Shown piece by piece: positions 5,862-13,944 of a stretch of 14,079 nt of DNA (positions within the stretch are counted from its first letter, which is position 1; each line of letters begins with the position of its first letter). The notes beneath the pieces were generated by a model. That model ran no database searches, was not told where the DNA came from, and saw nothing but the letters and a program-made list of their open reading frames with translations. This stretch comes from CAYGZL01 sp964354345 (GTDB lineage: Bacteria; Chloroflexota; Anaerolineae; Anaerolineales; UBA4823). The translations under genes and the position numbers were made by a program. The stretch is taken from positions 1 to 14,079 of the forward strand of contig CAYGZL010000022.1 in the NCBI GenBank assembly GCA_964354345.1, read 5' to 3'.

Positions 5862-6848
5862 CTAAGATACCTTCAGACTTGACAGTCCAAACTTCAAGAA
5901 CACCATTGGCGCCAGAGCAGATATCCACAATCCCACCAGCGCATACCAGGTATAGCGTAGAAGGTAGAGTAGCAGGGTTTCGCCGCGCGGGAGGAGCGCG
6001 CCCAGACCAAACCACAGGATAGCTAATCCAGCCAATCCAACCAGGAACCGTAACAAGCGTTGCCCCCAGGATCCACAGGTATTGAAACCGCCACGAATTT
6101 TTAACCAGAGCCCACCTGCCGCCAGGCCAAAAAGGACACCGCCATTCGCGATCAACCCCTCCATTGCCAGGGGATCAATCGGCTCTGATCCGGGAATGGC
6201 CTGCGCGGCCCGTTGGATCCAGCTTTCCGGCACACTCCAACCTCCTAACGCCTGGCGCGCCAGGAAACCGAGTCCCACGATCAGTATAGATGCTATAAAA
6301 CATACCAGGATCCGAGCCCAGAAATACTGCTGATCCAACCAGGCCAGAAACGGTTTTTCTAAACGACCCATGCCCCATAACAACAGCCCACCGATTATCC
6401 ACCCGACCAACACATCGCTGGGAAAATGCACGCCCAGGAACAGTCGGGACAACCCGATAAGTAAGATCAGCACCCCCGCCAGGAGCCATATCCCGGAACG
6501 TTTAAACCAGTTCGCCAATCCGCCCCAGCCCAATACTGCGTTTTGGGCATGCCCGGAAGGGATACCAAAGGAACTCTCAGCGATAAAAGCCTTGATACGC
6601 CCATCCACCCAATAGGGCCGCGGGGCATGCCAGGCCAGTTTTAAAATTAAATTCAAACCACTCCCGATCATCAACCAGAGCCCCAACCGCATCCCCAGGC
6701 TGGCATCCCAGCACCAGTAGAGGGCCGGGGAAGCAACCAGGAAAAAATATCCCGTGCCCAGAAATGAAATGGCCTCCATGGGTCCCGCCAACCAATTTCC
6801 CAAGCCTTGCAAGTATAAAATGATGTGCAAACCAAAATCCAAAACCAC
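5862..6848 (-). CDS. PAP2-family membrane phosphatase
   Basis: The 328-residue integral membrane protein starts at GTG 6846-6848, with GGGAGGT about 10 bases upstream. It is made largely of hydrophobic segments (about eight to ten). All three motifs of the phosphatidic acid phosphatase type 2 / acid phosphatase fold are present: K70-x6-R77-P78 (KLAWHAPRP), P97-SGH100 (with the PSGH histidine as general acid) and S134-R135-x5-H141-x3-D145 (SRLFLGVHFPSD), where His141 is the nucleophile of the family. It should remove phosphate from a lipid phosphate such as phosphatidate or an undecaprenyl or isoprenoid diphosphate; the exact substrate is not visible. The stretch after residue 175 is a long hydrophobic extension beyond the core. 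It is the last gene of the minus-strand operon, 52 bases after the hydrolase stop. No clear terminator is seen in 5800-5861. Confidence 0.9.
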   Translation of the reverse strand: MVLDFGLHIILYLQGLGNWLAGPMEAISFLGTGYFFLVASPALYWCWDASLGMRLGLWLMIGSGLNLILKLAWHAPRPYWVDGRIKAFIAESSFGIPSGHAQNAVLGWGGLANWFKRSGIWLLAGVLILLIGLSRLFLGVHFPSDVLVGWIIGGLLLWGMGRLEKPFLAWLDQQYFWARILVCFIASILIVGLGFLARQALGGWSVPESWIQRAAQAIPGSEPIDPLAMEGLIANGGVLFGLAAGGLWLKIRGGFNTCGSWGQRLLRFLVGLAGLAILWFGLGALLPRGETLLLYLLRYTWYALVGLWISALAPMVFLKFGLSSLKVS

Positions 6849-6900
6849 GTTCTCGTCTACCTCCCAATTAAAGGAGAAGCAATCATCAGCAGGTCACGAC

Positions 6901-7671
6901 TCATACCGGAGATGGTGTGAACCGGGTAATGAAATCACCGACGGCGGCGAAAACACGCGGACGCTCCTGGTCACGGGTGATGACATGCCCGCTGTTTTCC
7001 ACCCACACGCTTTCTTTGACCGAGCTACCCAACGCTGCGCGGATTAATTCCATGTGGTGTTCTTCTTCCCGCACCGTTTGATCCTGGTGAGAGTAGATGA
7101 GCAATGCCGGGGCGGTCACTTTTGGCAGCGTGGCACGCATCTGAACAAGCACGTCGCGCAGCTCCGCAAAGGCACGGGTAGGATCTTCTGGATAGCAGGT
7201 ATGCTGCTGAAACGCCTCCTGATCATGCCAATCGGAGGAACCCTTCGGATTGTACGGTTTAATCAATGCCAGGGCTTTGACAAAGCGTAAGCGGGGATCA
7301 GCCGGCAGATGGTGCGGTGCAGCGATAGCCACAACGCCTGCCACTGGATACTCGGCTGCGAAAGTCAGGGAGAGGACTCCCCCCAGCGAGAGACCGATGA
7401 CAAAGATCCGCTCTGTCATACCAGACAGGATGTGCCAACCGTCCTCCAAATTTGCCAGCCAATCTGGCCAACGCGCCCGGATCATGTCCTCGGGACGGGT
7501 GGCGTGTCCAAACAAGCGAATGCCCAGGACGGTGCGTCCCTGGGTGGCGAGGTGCTCCCCCAACCAGCGCATTTCCTTAGGTACACCCGTAAAGCCATGC
7601 ACCAACAGGCAACCGGTGCGATCACCAGGGAAAAAGAACGGTTCAGCCGAGGGGATTAAGCGTGCACTCAT
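6901..7671 (-). CDS. Alpha/beta hydrolase, carboxylesterase/monoacylglycerol lipase-like
   Basis: The 256-residue cytoplasmic enzyme begins MSARLIPSAEPFFFPG. I chose ATG 7669-7671 because GGAGGT lies 5 bases before it and because the longer frame from 7710 would overlap the end of the peptidase gene with non-conserved residues. The fold markers are LLVHGFTG (oxyanion loop, residues 22-29), GLSLGG with nucleophile Ser95, HQD with Asp197 and SGHV with His229. Together these form the Ser-Asp-His triad. Its layout, with a short cap and RLFGHATRPEDM after the third strand, resembles Est30-type esterases and monoacylglycerol lipases (known family). The likely reaction is hydrolysis of short- to medium-chain carboxylic esters; the natural substrate is unknown. 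The ATG comes a single base after the TGA of the upstream peptidase gene, whose last codons contain the ribosome site, so the two are very likely coupled in translation. Confidence 0.9.
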   Translation of the reverse strand: MSARLIPSAEPFFFPGDRTGCLLVHGFTGVPKEMRWLGEHLATQGRTVLGIRLFGHATRPEDMIRARWPDWLANLEDGWHILSGMTERIFVIGLSLGGVLSLTFAAEYPVAGVVAIAAPHHLPADPRLRFVKALALIKPYNPKGSSDWHDQEAFQQHTCYPEDPTRAFAELRDVLVQMRATLPKVTAPALLIYSHQDQTVREEEHHMELIRAALGSSVKESVWVENSGHVITRDQERPRVFAAVGDFITRFTPSPV

Positions 7672-7672
7672 C

Positions 7673-8827
7673 TCATACCTCCAATATGTGTAGCTCACGC
7701 GGCAGGTCACTCAAGCAAAGGTGACCCTCTTCAGTAATGACCAAATTATCTTCGATACGCACACCACCTCGCCCGGGCAGGTATATGCCAGGTTCCACGG
7801 TGAAGGTCATGCCTGGGAGCAGTGTAAGTTTGTTTCCAGCCCGTATGTACGGCGCTTCATGGCCTTCCATGCCCAGACCGTGGCCGGTGCGGTGGGTAAA
7901 ATACTGCCCGTACCCTGCAGCCTCGATAACCGCGCGGGCTACCTGGTCGACTGCCTCAGCCGGAGCTCCTGGTTTCGCAGCTGCCCGTCCAGCCGTATTC
8001 GCTTCCAAAACAATCTGGGCAATTTCGACGAACTCCGACTCGACCGGGCCAATCGCGAAGGTGCGCGTCAGGTCGGAAAAATAGCCTGTGGAAGTCGCAC
8101 CCCAATCAATCACCAGCAAATCGCCGACCTGCAACGGGCGGTCGGAGGGGCTGGCGTGTGGGTTGGCGCTGTTCGGACCGCTGGAAACGATCGGCGCGAA
8201 GGGGATTTCGGCTTGGGAACCAGCACGCAAAAGCTGTAAAGTCAGCTCCGCGGCAAGCTGTTGTTCGGTAACTCTAGGACGAATCAAAGGAAGCAGGTTG
8301 AGTAAAGCCTGTTGTGCAATCGCGACTGCCTGGCGCATCGCGGTCAACTCGCCGGCATCCTTTTGCATGCGCAATTGAGCCAGGCAATCTTCAGCGGAGA
8401 TGAATTCGGCGTCAGGCGCAGCGTTGCGCAATAACTGCAATTCCAGGAAGCGCAGGCGGGTGGGCTCCACGCCGACTCGTTGAGAGCAAATTCCGGCCTC
8501 CAGGACAGCTTGGTGGAAGGCTTCCGGCCAGGAGGTTGGATCTTCTCCATATGGAAAGGCGCACGCTGGAAAAGGTAATTCATCCACCTTGCGTACTTCC
8601 AGCTCAGGCAAGACGATGATGGCTGGATTTCCCGGCGAGAAGAACACCATCACCGGTCGTTCACTGAGGTGAAAATGTAGCCCAGTCAGGTATACCAGGC
8701 CTGGACCCGGATTCAGAACCGCTGCGCCAAAACCGGCCTGTTGCAATACAGCGAGCAGTTTCGACTGGCGGGAAAGAAAGGGGGAAGCGGGTTGAGGAAT
8801 AATCATTGGGATCAAAGGCTTTACCAT
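7673..8827 (-). CDS. M24B-family Xaa-Pro aminopeptidase/dipeptidase
   Basis: The 384-residue metallopeptidase starts at ATG 8825-8827 (MVKPLIPM) with GGAG 6 bases upstream. A longer frame from 8863 exists, but that ATG sits at the predicted transcription start and is unlikely. Residues 15-150 form the creatinase/prolidase N-terminal domain (LLAVLQQAGFGAAVLNPGP, YLTGLHF). Residues 155-384 form the pita-bread catalytic domain. All five metal ligands are visible: Asp241 (LLVIDWGA), Asp252 (YFSDLTRTF), His316 (HRTGHGLGMEGHE), Glu345 (FTVEPGIY) and Glu359 (VRIEDN). The active-site His224 (NPHASPS) and His323 are present too. It should cleave a peptide bond next to proline, in peptide turnover in the cytoplasm with two Mn or Co ions (family knowledge). 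Whether it acts as aminopeptidase or dipeptidase cannot be told from sequence alone. It is the first gene of a three-gene operon. Confidence 0.93.
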   Translation of the reverse strand: MVKPLIPMIIPQPASPFLSRQSKLLAVLQQAGFGAAVLNPGPGLVYLTGLHFHLSERPVMVFFSPGNPAIIVLPELEVRKVDELPFPACAFPYGEDPTSWPEAFHQAVLEAGICSQRVGVEPTRLRFLELQLLRNAAPDAEFISAEDCLAQLRMQKDAGELTAMRQAVAIAQQALLNLLPLIRPRVTEQQLAAELTLQLLRAGSQAEIPFAPIVSSGPNSANPHASPSDRPLQVGDLLVIDWGATSTGYFSDLTRTFAIGPVESEFVEIAQIVLEANTAGRAAAKPGAPAEAVDQVARAVIEAAGYGQYFTHRTGHGLGMEGHEAPYIRAGNKLTLLPGMTFTVEPGIYLPGRGGVRIEDNLVITEEGHLCLSDLPRELHILEV

Positions 8828-8865
8828 GAACGTCTCCGCAGTGTAGGATTGTCTTCGATGCATAG

Positions 8866-8894
8866 ATTATAGCGCCGGGTATCAGGTCTGGCAA
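8866..8894 (-). promoter_or_regulatory. Sigma-70-type promoter of the peptidase-hydrolase-phosphatase operon
   Basis: On the minus strand TTGCCA (8889-8894) and TATAAT (8866-8871) are separated by exactly 17 bases. Transcription would begin near 8859, leaving a leader of about 30 bases before ATG 8827. That also argues against the upstream ATG at 8863. It is divergent from the secA promoter. Confidence 0.7.
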
Positions 8895-8942
8895 CGGGTA
8901 GTTAAACAGTGGCAAAACACTTCATGTTGTTACGAATCTGCT

Positions 8943-8971
8943 CATCCTGTACATCCTGTTTATCCCTGTTT
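8943..8971. repeat. Short tandem repeat, three CATCCTGT-like units
   Basis: Three imperfect units follow one another: CATCCTGTA (8943-8951), CATCCTGTTT (8952-8961) and ATCCCTGTTT (8962-8971). They lie between the divergent promoters of the peptidase operon and secA. The function is unknown. The array is too short to be a CRISPR. Confidence 0.5.
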
Positions 8972-8984
8972 GGACCTGTCAGGT

Positions 8985-9035
8985 GTTCACCTCACTTTCA
9001 TCCCGATATGCTATAATCGCCGACGCGAGGTGAAC
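8985..9035 (+). promoter_or_regulatory. Extended -10 promoter of secA flanked by a 9-bp inverted repeat
   Basis: TATAAT at 9012-9017 is preceded by TGC (9009-9011), an extended -10 element; the -35 region is poor (TTCACC at 8986-8991, 20 bases away). Transcription would start near 9024, leaving only about 16 bases before the ATG. GTTCACCTC at 8985-8993 is the exact reverse complement of GAGGTGAAC at 9027-9035, which includes the ribosome site. The two arms bracket the promoter and could be repressor half-sites. A smaller inverted repeat, AGGTG-TT-CACCT at 8981-8992, overlaps the left arm. Confidence 0.5.
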
Positions 9036-9039
9036 TGTT

Positions 9040-12000
9040 ATGTTAAAGAAATTCATTAGGATTTTTGGTGGCGACCCGAATAAACGCGCCATCGAACGTT
9101 TTGATGATCAAGTAGATGAGCTTAACGAGCTGGAGCCGCAGTACCAGGCGCTCAGCGATGAACAACTGCAGCAAAAAACCAGTGAGTTCCGGGCGCGCCT
9201 GGCGCAGGGAGAGACCCTGGATGATTTATTGCCGGAGGCCTTCGCCGCCGTCCGTGAAGCCAGTAAACGCACAATCGGTCTACGTCCTTACGATGTCCAG
9301 CTCATCGGCGGCATCGTCTTGCACCAGGGGACAATCGCTGAGATGCGCACCGGCGAAGGGAAAACATTGGTTGCGACTCTGCCGCTGTACCTGAACGCCC
9401 TGGTCGGTAAGGGTGCGCACCTGATCACTGTAAACGATTACCTGGCGCGCCGCGATGCACGCTGGATGGCGCCGATCTATACACTGCTTGGGATGAGCGT
9501 CGGTGTGCTCCAAATGGCGGCCCGCACCGAAAACGGCAAGAAGGCCTTCATCGTAGATCTGGAAAAAACATCTCCTCACGAAGACCAGCATCAATTGCGC
9601 ATGGTCCCGCGCGGCGAGGCGTACAGCGCGGATATCACCTACGGTACGAACAGCGAGTTTGGCTTCGATTATTTGCGAGATAACATGGTCAACGACCTGG
9701 CAGAACGCGTCCAGCGCGGTCACTTCTACGCCATCGTAGACGAAGTTGACAATGTATTAATTGACGAAGCGCGTACCCCGTTGATTATCTCCGGTCCAGC
9801 CCAGGATGAAGCGGAATGGTATGTCCGCACGGCGCAGGTGGTGAAAGCGCTCAAGCCGGAAGATTACGAGGTCAACGAAAAAGATCGCACGGTCACCCTG
9901 ACCGAGGTCGGGGAGGGGCATGTCGAAGAGTTGCTCGGAACGCCACTGCGTGATCCTGAGCGCCCGGAGGATGTGACCCCCGAGCAAGAGCGCTTATTAG
10001 GTTACCTGGAGCAAGGTTTGCGCGCCCAGTTCCTCTTCAAGCGTAACAAGGATTACCTGGTGCAATCGAGTAAGGTGATTATCGTTGACGAATTCACCGG
10101 GCGATTAATGCCTGGCCGGCGTTGGTCCGATGGTCTACACCAGGCAGTGGAAGCCAAAGAAGGCGTGCGGGTGCAAAGCGAATCAGTCACCTACGCGACC
10201 ATCACCATTCAAAATTACTTCCGGATGTACGCCAAGCTATCCGGCATGACTGGTACAGCGATTACCGAAGCGGAAGAATTCGATAAGATCTACAAACTGG
10301 GGGTATTGGCCATCCCCACCAACCTCGAATACCAGGCCTCGCGCCCGGATTCGGAGCTGATCGAACTGGATGCCAAAGATGGACAAGGTACGAAATATAG
10401 CTACTATGCCCGGCGAGATGATCCGGAACACAAACCCGTTTTTTGGCGGCGTAAGGACTATCCCGATCGGGTTTATCGCACCGAAGAAGCCAAGCTACGG
10501 GCGATCGCCTGGGAAATCCTGGGTTACAACGCGCTGGGCGTGCCTATGTTGGTTGGCACCACCTCCGTAGAACTCTCGGAACGCGTCTCCAACCGCTTGC
10601 GCGCTGAGCCTTTGCAGCGTCTGGCGCAGGTTCATCTCCTGAGAAGCTATTGGATGGAAAAGAACCACCGCGAGGAAGACGGTCGCCAGATCGCCGAACT
10701 GATGTTTCTCTACGAACCAGTTGATAAGTTAGAAATCTCAGCCATGCGGAAAATGGCGCGAGAGCTTGATATCTCTTTTAACCCGACCGAGACAAAAAAC
10801 CTGGAACGTTTATTGACGCTACTGAAGCTGTCAAATGCTGAACGGGAACGGGTAAGCAGCGCCTTACAAAGCGGTATCTCACACCAGGTGCTAAACGCTC
10901 GCAAACACACTGAAGAAAGCCAGATCATCGCCGGAGCTGGCGCCTTCGGAGCGGTGACGATCGCCACCAACATGGCTGGGCGTGGCGTGGACATTAAACT
11001 GGGCGGTGAGTTGGCTGAGGAAGTGCTGGCGGCAGTCAACCGCATCCTGGCCCGTAATGGATATACCAATCCGTATGATATGAGCATGGAGCAGCGCCGC
11101 CAGGCATTACTCAAATTGGATCCAAGCGCGTATGGACTCTATGATGCTGAGATCAGGTTTTTCTTTAAGCACCTGGAAGACATGGAACGGGTGCGATCAC
11201 TGGGCGGTTTGCATGTAATTGGCTCCGAGCGGCATGAAGCGCGGCGGATTGACAACCAGTTGCGTGGTCGTTCTGCCCGACAGGGTGATCCGGGATCATC
11301 CCGCTTCTATCTGTCGATGGAAGATGATCTGATGCGTCTTTTCGGCGGACAGCAGGCCGATAACATGATGAAACGCATGAAGATTGACGACGCCATGCCG
11401 ATTGAAATCGGTTTGGTCGGGCGATTGGTCGAGCAGTCGCAGACGCGTGTGGAAGGCTCCAATTTCGATGTCCGCAAACACCTGTTGGAATACGATGATG
11501 TGCTGAATTCCCAGCGCAGTAAGATTTACGAACAACGCTATCGCATCTTTGTTAAGGAAGATCTGACCGAGGATGTTACCGACATGCTGCGCACCGAGGT
11601 CACACGCAGAGTGCCCGAGGCATTGAAGGATGAGGCGGGACCCTGGCGATTGCTGGGCTGGTTGGACCAGGTACAACCTCCGATTAACATCAATCCTACG
11701 ATCCTACCCTCTTTTACCCTGCAATTGTTAGTGGACCAGATCCGCAGCCGTCATTCAACCAATGGCAGCCCATTGCTTATCAAATCACAGACAGCCCGGC
11801 AAGAATTATTAACGATCGCGCGTGACTCCCTTGAAGCTGAAAAACAGCACATCCTCCAAGGCGTGCAATCCATCCTGGACCAGATGCAGAAACGCTTTGA
11901 TGAGCTGCTTGAGGAACGGCGCGAAACCCTGGATACTTTCTTTGAAGGGCTGCGGGTAGAAGATGAGAGCGCGCCACGCCGCCCAGCAGAACTGGTGGCT

Positions 12001-13035
12001 GAACTAAGCGGATTGTTACACCTGCCGCTTAAGCTTTCTCCAGAACAACAGCGCGCCCTGCGGGATGACCCGGAGAGCATTAAGGAGACAATCCAATCCC
12101 TGGTTGAAGCCGAACTGGCTAACCAGACTGTGATCCGCATCCTCGGCGCGATCGAGCGGCGCATTGAAGATGCACTCGATCTGAAAGCCGACCAACTCCT
12201 GGCGGGCGATTGGCAGGCCATGAATGAGATAATCCTGGCAGCCGTTGCAGCCCTCTTCGATCGCCGCATCGAACGCTACCTGGGCAAAGAGGGGGATAAT
12301 TCGTCAAATAATGGACAGATCGGGCGTGAGCTGGATAACCTGTTTTCCCGCTTACCCGATATGATCACTGAAAATACCCTCTTACAGCTTCTAACCCTGT
12401 TACCCCAGGGGGCCCGCGCTGCCTTCGACAGAAAATCCCACCAGCGGATTCGCCTGCGTACCACCCGTTTTACTTATATCTATGCAGCAGCCCGTTACCT
12501 GGAAAACCAATCTCCCAATGACATCGCATCGGACGTTCTAGAACACCTGGAAAAAATTCAGGCGTTTCTCCGCCAGCTCTTCGGACCCGATGAACTGACC
12601 CGTGTTTACCGGCAGGTCCTGTTGGGTGTGATCACCGAGCTTTGGATTGACTACCTGACCCAAATGGAAGCCCTGCGCGTCTCGATCGGCCTGGAAGCCT
12701 ATGCGCAGCGTGATCCCCTCGTGCAGTATAAGAATCGCGCCTCCGGTCTGTTCCAGGAGCTGCTCAGCAACATGCGCCTGGTTGTTATTTCACGGATGTT
12801 CAATTATCTATCCCGCGGTGTATTCAAAGTTCAGCCAACTAAATCTGAGGTAGACCAACCAGAATCAGAGTCTATTGAGGGCCCACACGACGACTCTGAG
12901 ATGGTGGTTATGGCGGAGGCTGAAGTAGAAATGGAACAACCTGCAGAGGCAGCTGGTGTAGAAACCGTGGAATCACGCTCGACCTCCCCCGAACGAATGA
13001 GCGTCTCTAAAAAACGCCGGCGCGGACGACGCTAA
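9040..13035 (+). CDS. secA: Preprotein translocase ATPase SecA, long form with large insertions
   Basis: The 1331-residue motor drives unfolded secretory proteins through SecYEG using ATP. The start is ATG 9040, with GAGGTG 7 bases upstream. Visible landmarks are Walker A MRTGEGKT (102-109), VNDYLARRDA (131-140), YGTNSEFGFDYLRDN (201-215), Walker B DEVD (234-237) with IDEARTPLIISG, VDEFTGRLMPGRRWSDGLHQ (349-368), SGMTGTA (401-407), TIATNMAGRG (640-649) and the arginine-finger motif QLRGRSARQGD (740-750). The scaffold helix holds LLEYDDVLNSQR (815-826). Compared with the roughly 900 residues of E. coli SecA there are extra segments at about 160-190, 431-475, 520-613, 657-715 and a very long one at about 840-1190 inside the helical scaffold/wing region. 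The conserved LWIDYLTQMEALR and GLEAYAQRDPLVQYKNR follow at 1201-1232. The C-terminus is acidic and then strongly basic (KKRRRGRR). The usual zinc-binding Cys motif for SecB and lipid contact is absent. Such size may be normal for its lineage. Confidence 0.97.
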   Translation: MLKKFIRIFGGDPNKRAIERFDDQVDELNELEPQYQALSDEQLQQKTSEFRARLAQGETLDDLLPEAFAAVREASKRTIGLRPYDVQLIGGIVLHQGTIAEMRTGEGKTLVATLPLYLNALVGKGAHLITVNDYLARRDARWMAPIYTLLGMSVGVLQMAARTENGKKAFIVDLEKTSPHEDQHQLRMVPRGEAYSADITYGTNSEFGFDYLRDNMVNDLAERVQRGHFYAIVDEVDNVLIDEARTPLIISGPAQDEAEWYVRTAQVVKALKPEDYEVNEKDRTVTLTEVGEGHVEELLGTPLRDPERPEDVTPEQERLLGYLEQGLRAQFLFKRNKDYLVQSSKVIIVDEFTGRLMPGRRWSDGLHQAVEAKEGVRVQSESVTYATITIQNYFRMYAKLSGMTGTAITEAEEFDKIYKLGVLAIPTNLEYQASRPDSELIELDAKDGQGTKYSYYARRDDPEHKPVFWRRKDYPDRVYRTEEAKLRAIAWEILGYNALGVPMLVGTTSVELSERVSNRLRAEPLQRLAQVHLLRSYWMEKNHREEDGRQIAELMFLYEPVDKLEISAMRKMARELDISFNPTETKNLERLLTLLKLSNAERERVSSALQSGISHQVLNARKHTEESQIIAGAGAFGAVTIATNMAGRGVDIKLGGELAEEVLAAVNRILARNGYTNPYDMSMEQRRQALLKLDPSAYGLYDAEIRFFFKHLEDMERVRSLGGLHVIGSERHEARRIDNQLRGRSARQGDPGSSRFYLSMEDDLMRLFGGQQADNMMKRMKIDDAMPIEIGLVGRLVEQSQTRVEGSNFDVRKHLLEYDDVLNSQRSKIYEQRYRIFVKEDLTEDVTDMLRTEVTRRVPEALKDEAGPWRLLGWLDQVQPPININPTILPSFTLQLLVDQIRSRHSTNGSPLLIKSQTARQELLTIARDSLEAEKQHILQGVQSILDQMQKRFDELLEERRETLDTFFEGLRVEDESAPRRPAELVAELSGLLHLPLKLSPEQQRALRDDPESIKETIQSLVEAELANQTVIRILGAIERRIEDALDLKADQLLAGDWQAMNEIILAAVAALFDRRIERYLGKEGDNSSNNGQIGRELDNLFSRLPDMITENTLLQLLTLLPQGARAAFDRKSHQRIRLRTTRFTYIYAAARYLENQSPNDIASDVLEHLEKIQAFLRQLFGPDELTRVYRQVLLGVITELWIDYLTQMEALRVSIGLEAYAQRDPLVQYKNRASGLFQELLSNMRLVVISRMFNYLSRGVFKVQPTKSEVDQPESESIEGPHDDSEMVVMAEAEVEMEQPAEAAGVETVESRSTSPERMSVSKKRRRGRR

Positions 13036-13104
13036 TCCTTAATGCGCCCATCGCCCGGCACGGCTGTAAATCGCACGGTTGAATTACTGCAATAAAATCT
13101 CAAA

Positions 13105-13929
13105 TTAAGCGGGAGCAGGCTGGCAGACCGGGCATAGATGGGTGCCGCGCTGACCGAGCACCAGACGTTGGATCGGGGCACCACAAGCCGGACAGGCCTG
13201 ACCGGTGCGCTGATACACCTGAAAGTAATTTTGGAAATCGCCGCCGCGATATACCCAGTCAATACTGGCGCCGTGCCGGTGGATGCCTTCCAACAACACC
13301 CCACGGATGCTTTCCCATAAGCGCTGGCTTTCTGATTGATCGAGCGAACCAGAGCAGGTCAGCGGGTGTAAGCGCGCCCGGAAAAGCGCCTCGTCGGTGT
13401 AGATGTTGCCTAATCCCGCGATGAAGGTCTGATCTAACAATAGCGGTTTTAATTGGCGGCGGGTTTTGTTCAGCCGTTGATAGAAATCATCCGCAGTAAA
13501 GTTTTCATCGAGAGGCTCTGGACCCAGATCACGAAGAACTACCATTGGGTCGGCTACCAGCCAGACGCGACCAAACTTACGCGGATCGTTGAAGGTTAAG
13601 CGCCACCCCTCTGAGAAATGCACCACCAGGCGGTGGTGGGGGGCGTATGCGGCGTTGACCGGCTCCACCAGTAAGTCACCGCTCATGCGTAAGTGAATCA
13701 ACAGGACATCCTGGGAAAGATAAAACAAGAGATATTTCCCCCGGCGTCCGATGCTCTGGATTGACTGACCGGCAATGCGCAGGGAAAATTCATCTGGTGT
13801 AGGCGCAGCCAGGGTGCGCGGCCACAACGCCTCTCCACCCAGGATGTGCATTCCGATCAGGGGAGGCCATTCTTCTCTGCCCTGACTTAACCAATTTCGA
13901 ATCGACTCTACTTCAGGAAGCTCAGGCAT
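13105..13929 (-). CDS. mutM: Formamidopyrimidine-DNA glycosylase (Fpg/MutM)
   Basis: The 274-residue base-excision repair enzyme removes oxidised purines such as 8-oxoguanine and nicks the abasic site (beta,delta-elimination). The mature N-terminus PELPEV supplies the catalytic Pro2 and Glu3. Lys65 (RRGKYL) is the conserved phosphate/base-contact lysine, and Met82 in LRMSG is at the position of the residue that fills the gap in DNA. N114-DPRKFGR-121 and the helix-two-turn-helix AGLGNIYTDEALF (171-183) bind DNA. The closing zinc finger is complete: C246-x2-C249-x16-C266-x2-C269, with Arg261 in its hairpin. Length and all key residues are normal. The start is ATG 13927-13929, 15 bases after the stop of the acetyltransferase gene, so the two are probably cotranscribed. 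It is convergent with secA. The 69-base gap between them shows no clear terminator. Confidence 0.96.
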   Translation of the reverse strand: MPELPEVESIRNWLSQGREEWPPLIGMHILGGEALWPRTLAAPTPDEFSLRIAGQSIQSIGRRGKYLLFYLSQDVLLIHLRMSGDLLVEPVNAAYAPHHRLVVHFSEGWRLTFNDPRKFGRVWLVADPMVVLRDLGPEPLDENFTADDFYQRLNKTRRQLKPLLLDQTFIAGLGNIYTDEALFRARLHPLTCSGSLDQSESQRLWESIRGVLLEGIHRHGASIDWVYRGGDFQNYFQVYQRTGQACPACGAPIQRLVLGQRGTHLCPVCQPAPA

Positions 13930-13944
13930 TTAGCACTTGTCTTC

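Noticed and set aside
7672..7710. Upstream start giving a 269-residue hydrolase
   Set aside because: The extra residues overlap the peptidase end, while ATG 7671 has a perfect GGAGGT 5 bases upstream.
8828..8863. Upstream ATG giving a 396-residue peptidase
   Set aside because: The ATG lies at the predicted transcription start and lacks a ribosome site. ATG 8827 has GGAG at the right distance.
8943..8971. CRISPR-like array
   Set aside because: Units are 9-10 bases with no spacers, far too short for CRISPR repeats.
13036..13104. Bidirectional terminator between secA and mutM
   Set aside because: No stable hairpin with a T tract was found by eye in either direction.
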